DNA of 5,207 nucleotides from an uncultured Lachnospiraceae bacterium (GCA_934339365.1 CAKRHW010000037.1:1-5207), one strand, 5' to 3'; counted from the first letter of the stretch, positions 1-5,169 are shown. The notes: generated by a model not told the origin, from the sequence alone. Translations and numbers: made by a program.

Positions 1-68
1 TGGTTCGGAATAGTGTAGTGCTGGCGGTCTATCTCTTGTTTTCGGTTGCTTGCTTCCTTACCGTACAT
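1..68 (-). CDS. Possible N-terminus of a leftward gene running off the window
   Basis: Read on the minus strand from an ATG at 68-66, the frame stays open to the window edge for 22 codons, beginning MYGKEASNRKQ and containing IDRQHYTIP. It lies directly downstream of two strong leftward promoters, so some leftward transcript certainly seems intended here. Against it, the ATG is only four bases after the -10 box of the nearer promoter, so that transcript would be leaderless, and I see no Shine-Dalgarno before the ATG. A transcript from the farther promoter would include the ATG but still lack a clear ribosome site. I do not recognise the protein. The true gene may start further left, with this stretch serving as its leader. 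Confidence 0.25.
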   Translation of the reverse strand, partial: MYGKEASNRKQEIDRQHYTIPN

Positions 69-72
69 GAGC

Positions 73-101
73 ATTATACCGCATCGTCATACGCCTGTCA
101 A
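73..101 (-). promoter_or_regulatory. Consensus sigma-A promoter, leftward (P1)
   Basis: On the minus strand there is a perfect -35 box TTGACA (101-96), a 17-base spacer, and a perfect -10 box TATAAT (78-73). This matches the housekeeping consensus at all 12 positions. The start of transcription should fall near position 66, heading left out of the window. The spacer is richer in GC than the surroundings. Confidence 0.85.
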
Positions 102-160
102 CCCCTTCTGCGAAATTAGTTGTAAACTTTTGGTGAACAAGAATACAACTATTCAATCTA

Positions 161-189
161 ATTCTACCATAAGAGGACAAAAATGTCAA
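161..189 (-). promoter_or_regulatory. Near-consensus sigma-A promoter, leftward (P2)
   Basis: On the minus strand there is a perfect -35 box TTGACA (189-184), a 17-base spacer, and TAGAAT (166-161) as the -10 box, 11 of 12 consensus positions. It lies 88 bases upstream of P1 in the same direction, so the two form a tandem pair. A short inverted repeat, GACA-AAAA-TGTC, straddles the -35 box on the plus strand and might be part of an operator; it is too short to claim. Confidence 0.75.
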
Positions 190-244
190 GGGGTTTGGAG
201 CGGTATTTCGGGAACATGGAAAAAGATCGCTTAGGAAAATTCTA

Positions 245-475
245 TTACTCCTGAATCTCTCTCATCAGAGTCACGCCGTCCTTGAAGCCTGCCTTGTACG
301 CAGCTCTCATTTCAGCAGCGGCAGTCTCACTTTGCAAGTCGCATAGCTTATGGTACAAGATTGTCTGCTCCTCAGTCAGCGACTCCTCAAATGGGATAGC
401 GGTCTGCTCCCATTCATCAGAGAAGTGGTCTGTCTTGATAGCACCGATACGGCTATTGTAGATCTCATCAATCAT
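245..475 (-). CDS. Small DUF6809-like protein
   Basis: This encodes 76 residues starting MIDEIYNSRIG. The ATG at 475-473 is supported by a good ribosome site, AAAGGAAG (490-483 on the minus strand), seven bases upstream. The middle and C-terminal pattern LTEEQ, then Y..L.D, a run of Glu/Ala, then GFK.G..LM.E resembles DUF6809, a family of small soluble proteins common in clostridial integrative elements and prophages, with no known function. There is no signal peptide or membrane segment, and the protein is acidic and mainly helical in appearance. It reads left, toward the tandem promoters, and diverges from the coding fragment that starts near 512. I assign the family from pattern alone, and the function is unknown. 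Confidence 0.65.
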   Translation of the reverse strand: MIDEIYNSRIGAIKTDHFSDEWEQTAIPFEESLTEEQTILYHKLCDLQSETAAAEMRAAYKAGFKDGVTLMREIQE

Positions 476-511
476 AGGGATACTTCCTTTCAGTCATTGC
501 AGTTAGTGTGA

Positions 512-706
512 ATATCGGAAAGGCTGAAAGTCGTGACTGATGAGCTGAATCAGGCAGCTATTGAAGCCAAGAAGAACGCTCCGAAGCGTGAAAAGACTTG
601 CTACTTTGAGAGGGCGAAGATGAAGCGTGATGCTGCAAGGCTTGCTAAGAAGCCGAAAACTCCGAAGGACAAGGCTAAAGGCAGGGGCAAGCAAGGAATT
701 GAATAA
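512..706 (+). pseudogene. Lys/Arg-rich C-terminal protein fragment, 5' end missing
   Basis: After an in-frame TGA at 509-511 the plus frame is open for 64 codons, ending at TAA 704-706. The sequence begins ISERLKVVTDELNQ, continues through KREKTCYFERAKMKRDAARL, and ends with a lysine-rich tail (KKPKTPKDKAKGRG). This looks like the end of a larger mobile-element protein, possibly of the YodL/DUF4316 kind, but I recall that only loosely. No ATG opens the frame. A GTG at 533 has GGAAAGG (517-523) nine bases before it, so a 57-residue protein could still be made. The sequence ISERLKVV upstream of that GTG looks coding as well, which favours a truncated remnant. The opposite-strand reading of this stretch is a shadow. 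Confidence 0.45.
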
Positions 707-738
707 GCAACTTTAAACCCAGTGGATTCAAAGTGAAT

Positions 739-764
739 GAGCCGATTTGTTTACAAGTCGGCTC
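739..764 (+). terminator. Hairpin after the 512-706 fragment
   Basis: An 11-bp stem, GAGCCGATTTG against CAAGTCGGCTC with one G-T pair, closes a TTTA loop. It begins 33 bases after the stop codon at 706. The following AGTTTATATA is only a weak T-tract, so this is a plausible but not ideal intrinsic terminator. It also separates the fragment on the left from the hsdS remnant on the right. Confidence 0.55.
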
Positions 765-813
765 AGTTTATATAAATCTTGTCTATTAGGATTATTGGAC
801 GATTTCCTGGGAA

Positions 814-824
814 CAGCGTAAGTT
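814..824 (+). repeat. Direct repeat copy 1 at the start of the HsdS half
   Basis: CAGCGTAAGTT, encoding the QRKL of WEQRKLGE, recurs exactly at 1318-1328. The two copies are 504 bases apart and bracket one HsdS half-domain. Confidence 0.7.
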
Positions 825-1317
825 GGGCGAGATTTCAGAATCATTTGAATATGGTCTAAACGCTGCCGCCACTGAATATGACGGCAAGCACAAATATATA
901 CGGATTACCGACATAGATGATTCAACACATTTATTCATACAAGATAATCTCACATCACCTGATATTGATTTCTCAACCGCAGATGATTATTTACTGCAAG
1001 CGGGAGATGTTCTATTTGCAAGAACTGGAGCGAGTGTAGGAAAAACCTATATATATCGCAGTTCTGACGGAGATTTGTATTTTGCCGGATTCCTTATTCG
1101 TGCTAAAATCAAAAGAGATTATGATGCAGATTTTGTCTTTCAAAATACTTTGACAGACAATTATGATAGCTATATTCGTATCACATCTCAGCGTTCTGGT
1201 CAGCCCGGAGTCAATGCTCAGGAGTATGCTAATTTTGCATTATCCGTCCCATGTCTTGCTGAACAAAAGAAAATTGGAGCATACTTTACCAATCTTGATA
1301 ACCTTATCACCCTTCAT

Positions 1318-1328
1318 CAGCGTAAGTT
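1318..1328 (+). repeat. Direct repeat copy 2 at the end of the HsdS half
   Basis: An exact second copy of CAGCGTAAGTT, here encoding QRKF of LITLHQRKF. Homology to HsdS stops at this repeat and the foreign tail begins, so the repeat marks the likely recombination joint. Confidence 0.7.
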
Positions 1329-1442
1329 TAAGTCAGGCAGGAAAATGATTGACAGTAAACTTCGGAGGATGATTCAGGAGAAGAATCAGGCTCTTGGGAT
1401 TAGGCAGCAACATGGTCACACTCTGGAATACTAAATGAAAAT

Positions 1443-1478
1443 AAGCGTATCGGATCAAAGTGATTCGGTACGCTTTTT
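1443..1478 (+). terminator. Strong intrinsic terminator, probably bidirectional
   Basis: A 14-bp stem (1443-1456 with 1462-1475, starting AAGCGTA and closing TACGCTT, with three G-T pairs) has a 5-base loop AAAGT and runs into a T-tract at 1474-1478. It sits nine bases after the hsdS remnant stop. On the minus strand the stem is followed by ATTTTCATTT, so it can also stop leftward transcripts. Its T-tract is the first five bases of the left 21-bp inverted repeat. Confidence 0.8.
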
Positions 1479-1494
1479 CGTCAATTCCGCCCAT
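1474..1494 (+). repeat. Left 21-bp inverted repeat flanking the recombinase
   Basis: Five T's followed by CGTCAATTCCGCCCAT. The exact reverse complement is at 2840-2860, with 21 of 21 bases identical and identity ending abruptly on both sides. The pair encloses the tyrosine recombinase gene and its upstream region, a 1,387-bp segment. These are the likely recombination sites of the enzyme. Confidence 0.85.
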
Positions 1495-1519
1495 TTGCGA
1501 GGTGGTTTTTGGTGCGGAT

Positions 1520-1548
1520 TTGCAGTAAATTTAATAATATTATATCAT
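1520..1548 (+). promoter_or_regulatory. Candidate promoter for the recombinase
   Basis: TTGCAG (1520-1525), a 17-base spacer and TATCAT (1543-1548) are the best-placed rightward boxes upstream of the recombinase. The -35 box is weak. They lie inside the inverted-repeat segment, so this promoter would always travel with its gene. The surroundings are very AT-rich, so chance matches are likely. Confidence 0.35.
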
Positions 1549-1566
1549 AAATTTTGTAAAAGTAAA
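1539..1566 (-). promoter_or_regulatory. Candidate outward (leftward) promoter inside the invertible segment
   Basis: On the minus strand, TTTACT (1566-1561), a 16-base spacer and an exact TATAAT (1544-1539) form a promoter pointing left through the inverted repeat at 1474-1494. As drawn it would run at once into the terminator at 1443-1475. If the segment 1474-2860 were inverted, the same promoter would have its -10 box near 2790-2795 and point toward the response regulator at 2962. AT-richness makes the call tentative. Confidence 0.35.
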
Positions 1567-1647
1567 GACTTTTTGAAAATTTTTGTGCTGAAAATGAGCT
1601 TTTAACATGATTTTTAAGTCGTTAAACCGTCATATTTCAGTCGGAAC

Positions 1648-1654
1648 GGAGGAA
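1648..1654 (+). promoter_or_regulatory. Ribosome binding site of the recombinase
   Basis: GGAGGAA, five bases before the ATG at 1660, fixes the recombinase start. It argues against the overlapping ATG at 1607 in another frame, which has no such site. Confidence 0.85.
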
Positions 1655-1659
1655 TTTTT

Positions 1660-2760
1660 ATGGCAAAAAGAGGAAGTAATATTTACAAGCGTAAGGACGG
1701 ACGATTCGAGGGACGTGTACCTGTGGGGTATCATGATAACGGAAAAATTAAGTATAAATCTGTGTATGCAAGAACGCTTTCTGAAGTAAAGGAAAAAATG
1801 TCGGGGGTGTATTCAATTAGGCAGAATCAGACCGTTTCTGCGATAAAACTTACAGTTCGTGATGTAGCAGAGCAATGGCTTTCATCAGCGAAACTTCGTG
1901 TCAAGGAATCAAGCTATGCTAATTATGTAAACATCGTGAACAAGCATATTTTGCCGATTTTAGGAGGAGAATTGATGATAAATTTGACCACAGGCAAGCT
2001 GAATGATTTTATTAATTTCAAGCTGACAAGCGGCAGACTTAATGGGAACGGCGGACTTTCTGCAAAATCCGTCAGGGATATTATGATGATATATCGAAGT
2101 ATTGAAAATTATGCCTCAAGAGAATACGGTATCAAGGAAACGCATTTTACTATGCCGAAAATTGATAAAAAGCAGACCGATGTTCTGAACGTTTTTGAAA
2201 GAAAAAGACTTGAAAATTATTTGATTCACAATCAAAATAAAACCAATATTGCAATCTTGCTTTGTCTTTTCACCGGACTTCGTGTAGGAGAACTCTGCGG
2301 CTTGAAATGGGAGAATATTGACTTTGACAATGCTGTTCTGTATGTGAAGAGAACTGTTCAGCGTGTCAGTAAGAATGGCAAGTCACAGGTAATTATAGGC
2401 ACTCCGAAAAGTAAGACTTCGATTCGTACTGTTCCGATTCCTGCGTTTGTTTTGGATATTCTCAGAAACTATAAAAGCTGCAATGATTTCTACATCATCA
2501 CAGGAAAAAGCAAGCCTACCGAACCAAGAACTATGCAGAATCGTTTCAAATCTATTCTGAAATTATGCGGTATCAGAAATGTGAATTTTCATCTTTTGCG
2601 ACATACCTATGCGACTGTATGTATTGAAAAAGGCTTTGATCCTAAAACTCTCAGCGAGCTGCTCGGTCATGCGGATGCTGCTATAACTTTGAACAGGTAC
2701 TGTCATCCCTCAATGCAGATCAAGAAAGATTATGTCAGCCGTCTTTCACTCACTGCTTAA
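1660..2760 (+). CDS. Tyrosine recombinase (phage/ICE-type integrase family)
   Basis: The product is 366 residues, full length for an integrase that cuts and rejoins DNA through a tyrosine-linked intermediate. Residues 1-50 (MAKRGSNIYKRKDGRFEGR) look like the arm-type DNA-binding domain of Tn916-like integrases. About 60-160 is the SAM-like core-binding domain, and about 175-360 the catalytic domain. The catalytic set appears complete: R208 in TGLRVGEL, a lysine at 250 or 252 in TPKSKTS, H311 and R314 in HLLRH, H337 in LLGHAD, and nucleophile Y347 in NRYCHPS. The gene is enclosed by perfect 21-bp inverted repeats, and no excisionase, relaxase or other mobile gene accompanies it. This fits an invertase acting on its own flanks better than an integrase of a large element. 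No clear terminator follows, so its transcript could read into the two-component genes. Confidence 0.93.
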   Translation: MAKRGSNIYKRKDGRFEGRVPVGYHDNGKIKYKSVYARTLSEVKEKMSGVYSIRQNQTVSAIKLTVRDVAEQWLSSAKLRVKESSYANYVNIVNKHILPILGGELMINLTTGKLNDFINFKLTSGRLNGNGGLSAKSVRDIMMIYRSIENYASREYGIKETHFTMPKIDKKQTDVLNVFERKRLENYLIHNQNKTNIAILLCLFTGLRVGELCGLKWENIDFDNAVLYVKRTVQRVSKNGKSQVIIGTPKSKTSIRTVPIPAFVLDILRNYKSCNDFYIITGKSKPTEPRTMQNRFKSILKLCGIRNVNFHLLRHTYATVCIEKGFDPKTLSELLGHADAAITLNRYCHPSMQIKKDYVSRLSLTA

Positions 2761-2817
2761 TTTTTTAACCGTCAGATTTTTGTAGTCCGAGTATGCTCTT
2801 AATGCAATTTTATGGCT

Positions 2818-2841
2818 ATATATCACGTTAATTTGATATAT
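2818..2841. repeat. AT-rich dyad next to the right inverted repeat
   Basis: ATATATCA (2818-2825) and TGATATAT (2834-2841) form a perfect 8-bp dyad with an 8-base centre, touching the right 21-bp repeat. No matching dyad lies beside the left repeat. It could be a weak hairpin after the recombinase or a protein binding site; the low complexity limits the claim. Confidence 0.4.
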
Positions 2842-2860
2842 GGGCGGAATTGACGAAAAA
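2840..2860 (-). repeat. Right 21-bp inverted repeat flanking the recombinase
   Basis: ATGGGCGGAATTGACG followed by five A's, the exact reverse complement of 1474-1494. It lies 79 bases after the recombinase stop codon and 101 bases before the response regulator start. Bases just outside the two repeats do not match, so there is no visible target-site duplication. Confidence 0.85.
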
Positions 2861-2878
2861 TATATTTCGATTGATACT
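2850..2878 (+). promoter_or_regulatory. Secondary promoter candidate with its -35 box in the right repeat
   Basis: TTGACG (2850-2855) lies within the right inverted repeat and is followed, after 17 bases, by GATACT (2873-2878) outside it. This would drive the two-component operon in either orientation of the segment, since inversion restores the repeat. The -10 box matches only four of six bases. Confidence 0.3.
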
Positions 2879-2910
2879 CTAATTATACCACAAATTTTTA
2901 TCTGTATATA

Positions 2911-2939
2911 TTGATTTGTATGTTAAAATATAGTATTAT
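2911..2939 (+). promoter_or_regulatory. Candidate promoter of the two-component operon
   Basis: TTGATT (2911-2916), a 17-base spacer and TATTAT (2934-2939) lie just ahead of the response regulator, giving a leader of roughly 16 bases before its ATG. It is outside the inverted repeats, so inversion would not remove it. I found no clear AgrA-type paired binding sites around it. Confidence 0.5.
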
Positions 2940-2961
2940 AAGAGTAGCGAGGTGATTTTCT

Positions 2962-3681
2962 ATGATTAGGATTGCGATTGTGGATGATAAGAATAATATC
3001 TGTTCATATGTTGAAAAATGTCTATTGGCTCTGTCTAAGAAATATGGCATCTTAATAGAGATAGATGTATTTTATAGTGGCGAAGATTTGATAAAAATTA
3101 TTCAAGATACTTTCTTTGATATGATTTTTCTTGATATTAAAATGAGAAACTTATCTGGGATAGATGTCAGCAAGCTTATTCGTGAAACTATGGGAAATGA
3201 AGCTACTCAAATAGTATATATATCCGGTAATACGCAGTATGCGATTGATGTTTTTGAATATGATCCTTTTCATTTCCTTCCGAAGCCACTCAATAAGGAG
3301 AAAATTGAGAAAGTCTTTTTTAAACTTATGCGAAAACTGAATTTAAAAGCAGAGGCGTTCACATATAAAATCGGACATGATACCCTTAAAGTACCTATAA
3401 AGGAGATTTTATATTTTGAAGGTCGCAAAAGAGAAATTATAATATATTATGGTGGGAAAGAGGATAAGTTTTATGGTTCTTTAGAAAATATTCATCTGCA
3501 ATTAAGTAAGTATGATTTTCTTCTTATTCATAAAAGTTATTTAATTAATCCCATTCACGTTCGTAAGTGTACATACGAATCTGTTGAAATGTCAAACCAT
3601 GTTATTTTACCGATAGCTCAATCCAAAAGAAAAGAAATACGGGGGAAACAGTTGGAATTATTTAGCAATCAGGAGGTATGA
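2962..3681 (+). CDS. LytTR-family response regulator (AgrA/BlpR/ComE type)
   Basis: The 239-residue product is a cytoplasmic transcription regulator of the type that answers peptide-sensing kinases. The receiver domain covers about 1-120: acidic pair D8-D9, phospho-acceptor D58 in MIFLDIK, S88 in YISGN and K108 in LPKPL, so all key residues are present. A LytTR DNA-binding domain follows at about 133-235, with FLLIHKSYLINPIHV and a basic end (SKRKEIRGK). The start is supported by GAGGTGA (2949-2955) six bases before the ATG. It is the first gene of a tight operon: its stop codon is one base before the kinase ATG. Members of this family often activate their own operon and bacteriocin, competence or virulence genes. 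Which targets it has here cannot be seen, because nothing downstream in the window is an obvious target gene. Confidence 0.92.
   Translation: MIRIAIVDDKNNICSYVEKCLLALSKKYGILIEIDVFYSGEDLIKIIQDTFFDMIFLDIKMRNLSGIDVSKLIRETMGNEATQIVYISGNTQYAIDVFEYDPFHFLPKPLNKEKIEKVFFKLMRKLNLKAEAFTYKIGHDTLKVPIKEILYFEGRKREIIIYYGGKEDKFYGSLENIHLQLSKYDFLLIHKSYLINPIHVRKCTYESVEMSNHVILPIAQSKRKEIRGKQLELFSNQEV
3671..3676 (+). promoter_or_regulatory. Ribosome binding site of the sensor kinase
   Basis: AGGAGG lies inside the last codons of the response regulator, six bases before the kinase ATG at 3683. This spacing and the one-base gap between the genes point to coupled translation. Confidence 0.85.
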
Positions 3682-3682
3682 T

Positions 3683-4918
3683 ATGGACATTACAGCATAT
3701 GACTTGATTTATATTATCTCTAATTTATTTACAGCATATATTATCAAACTATTTATGGACAAATATCTTGGAGTTAATCCCAAATATAAAAGAACAGTAT
3801 ATTTTGCTTATGGAGCATTTTTTCTTATTACAACTTCATTATATTTTCTATTCTCTATTCCAGTAGTAATGATTCCAGCTAATATACTATGCTTCTTAGG
3901 AATATCGCTATGCTATAAAGGCAATTATAAAAACAAGATTATAGCATCATTCTATATATACATTGTTTTATTCGTTGTCGAAATATTGGTAACTGCACTG
4001 ACATTTACACCATTTATGAGTCCGTTTGAAGCGTATGAATATTCAAATGTGCTTGGTTTGTTTGTCAATAAGGTATTACAGTTTTTTGCTGTTCTACTTC
4101 TAAGAAATGTGTTTATAAAAAAAGACGAACTGGATGATGGTATTATTCCTTTAAAAATATCACTATCATCTTTATTAATACCAATTTCAACAATAATTAT
4201 CGAAATAATAGTAGTAGGTACTCCAAATATATCACAAAATAAAGTCGTTCTATCAGTTGTTATATTATTTATGACAAATTTTATAACGTTTGTTTTGTAT
4301 AATTCATTACTTGAAATGCATAGAGATAAAATCAGAAATATAGTAACAACTCAGGAAAGAGAATATTATTATAAGCAATGTCTAATAATGCAGAAAGCAG
4401 TTGAAGATACCCAATCATTCAAGCATGATTATAATAATCATATGTCAATACTTAATGAGTTTATTTCTAAAGGGGAAATTTCCTCTGCTGAAAAATATAT
4501 AAGTAATTTAAGAGAAGAACATCAAAAATATACTTCAATCTATTCTTCAACCGGAAATATCCCCATTGACAGCATTTTAAATTATAAGCTGAACAGCTTG
4601 TCAGATAAAAATGTAAATATGGACATAGAAGTTAATGTTCCTATTGAACTTTCTATAGAAATTATGGACATTTCAACTATTTTGACGAATTTGTTGGATA
4701 ATGCAATTTCAGCATTAAATAAAGTTGATAAAAATAAAAAAATGAATATTAAAATCATATATAGAAAAGGAATGCTGATTATCAGCATAGCAAACAGTTA
4801 CAATGGGATTGTTCTTTATGAAAATGGCGAAATTGTGACTACTAAGAAAAATAAGGATGAACATGGCAAAGGATTATCCAATATAAGAAAAGCTATTAAA
4901 AGTATAATGGACTGCTGA
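3683..4918 (+). CDS. AgrC-like membrane sensor histidine kinase, C-terminus lost by frameshift
   Basis: The frame codes for 411 residues. Residues 1-208 are strongly hydrophobic, with six or seven membrane spans (about 5-24, 38-57, 60-78, 86-108, 122-145, 156-178, 188-208), as in AgrC-type receptors of secreted peptides. A cytoplasmic helix follows, with the phospho-accepting motif FKHDYNNH (H248). Then comes a GHKL ATPase domain with the N-box NLLDNA (N340), NSYNG at 371-375 and the glycine box DEHGKGLSN (392-400). Phosphate would pass to D58 of the response regulator encoded just upstream. The frame ends early at IKSIMDC. The expected final beta-strands are encoded one frame away, up to 4974, so a single base appears to be missing near 4901-4903. 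The intact product would be about 430 residues. All catalytic boxes precede the break, but the folded ATPase domain would be incomplete, so activity is doubtful. No peptide precursor or AgrB gene is nearby. Confidence 0.88.
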   Translation: MDITAYDLIYIISNLFTAYIIKLFMDKYLGVNPKYKRTVYFAYGAFFLITTSLYFLFSIPVVMIPANILCFLGISLCYKGNYKNKIIASFYIYIVLFVVEILVTALTFTPFMSPFEAYEYSNVLGLFVNKVLQFFAVLLLRNVFIKKDELDDGIIPLKISLSSLLIPISTIIIEIIVVGTPNISQNKVVLSVVILFMTNFITFVLYNSLLEMHRDKIRNIVTTQEREYYYKQCLIMQKAVEDTQSFKHDYNNHMSILNEFISKGEISSAEKYISNLREEHQKYTSIYSSTGNIPIDSILNYKLNSLSDKNVNMDIEVNVPIELSIEIMDISTILTNLLDNAISALNKVDKNKKMNIKIIYRKGMLIISIANSYNGIVLYENGEIVTTKKNKDEHGKGLSNIRKAIKSIMDC

Positions 4919-4974
4919 AATTTACTCATGATGAGAATACATTTATATCGGAAGTTCTCTTATATGTTCCATAA
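4903..4974 (+). pseudogene. Out-of-frame remnant of the kinase C-terminus
   Basis: From 4903 this frame reads YNGLLKF, then THDENTFIS, then EVLLYVP and TAA at 4972-4974. That is the normal ending of AgrC-like GHKL kinases. Adding one T in the stretch at 4901-4903 would join it to KAIKS of the upstream frame and give about 430 residues. It has no start of its own. The site is not a homopolymer, so simple slippage is not the obvious cause; a real deletion and a sequence error are both possible. Confidence 0.85.
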
Positions 4975-5007
4975 TCTTGGAAAATTACAAGAAAACTGTA
5001 AATTATT

Positions 5008-5087
5008 ACAACCTCTCGCACAAGTTGACTTTATGATGTATACTAAGTATATCAAAAGAATGCTTGATGAATGGAGGTTGTTTTTTT
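5008..5087 (+). terminator. Long-range stem ending in a T-run
   Basis: ACAACCTC (5008-5015) pairs perfectly with GAGGTTGT (5074-5081), and the second arm runs into seven T's (5081-5087). This is terminator-like, except that the arms are 58 bases apart with a small AT dyad between them. It could terminate the two-component transcript as a large folded structure, or be part of a short regulatory RNA. Chance pairing cannot be excluded. Confidence 0.35.
5025..5053 (+). promoter_or_regulatory. Candidate promoter inside the long-range stem
   Basis: TTGACT (5025-5030), a 17-base spacer and TATATC (5048-5053). The -35 box matches five of six consensus bases, the -10 box four. A transcript would begin near 5060 and pass the T-run at 5081-5087. 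No gene follows inside the window. Confidence 0.3.
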
Positions 5088-5169
5088 AGAAATATTGAGA
5101 AGAATTAAACAACTATAAAAATTGCAGTTTAAAGTAAGCGCCTAATAACATCACACCCCCAAATGAAAG

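Larger units (their letters stand above)
790..1434 (+). pseudogene. hsdS: Half hsdS: type I restriction specificity subunit fragment with a foreign tail
   Basis: HsdS carries two target recognition domains (TRDs), separated by conserved helices, and gives a type I restriction-modification complex its DNA specificity. A full protein is around 400 residues; this is about half. The frame is open from 790 and reads SWEQRKLGEISESF, the usual beginning of an HsdS TRD. It then runs through GDVLFARTGASVGK and a conserved helix ending EQKKIGAYFTNLDNLITLHQ. A TTG at 823 is the only likely start, but homology begins before it and no ribosome site is visible, so the first TRD and the native start are missing. 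After HQRK the sequence leaves the family: the last 35 residues (FKSGRKMID to HTLEY) are unrelated to an HsdS end. No hsdM or hsdR is in the window. It may be a dead remnant or a silent cassette that recombines with a full hsdS elsewhere. Confidence 0.8.

Noticed and set aside
46..234. A 62-codon rightward frame at the left end
   Set aside because: It runs antisense through two near-perfect leftward promoters, has no ribosome site and has no recognisable protein character.
503..694. A 63-codon leftward frame
   Set aside because: It is the complement of the lysine-rich plus-strand fragment, whose composition looks far more like a real protein.
1163..1348. A 61-codon frame inside the hsdS remnant
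   Set aside because: It is an out-of-frame shadow of the HsdS sequence, which has clear family motifs.
790..1434. Inversion of hsdS sequence by the neighbouring recombinase within this window
   Set aside because: The 21-bp repeats lie outside the hsdS remnant and I found no inverted copy of hsdS sequence here. Any hsdS recombination partner would have to be elsewhere.
1607..1789. A 60-codon frame overlapping the recombinase start, considered as a leader peptide
   Set aside because: It has no ribosome site and extends far into the recombinase in the wrong frame, while the recombinase has its own strong GGAGGAA.
1474..2860. The inverted repeats as ends of a transposon
   Set aside because: No target-site duplication is visible just outside the repeats and the enzyme is a tyrosine recombinase rather than a DDE transposase. 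The idea is not excluded, but inversion fits better.
4582..4788. A 68-codon leftward frame inside the kinase
   Set aside because: It is an antisense shadow of the GHKL domain in AT-rich DNA.
5035..5118. Two very short frames (18 and 15 codons) as a possible AgrD-like signal peptide
   Set aside because: They are far shorter than known precursors, lack a ribosome site and have no Cys or processing motif.
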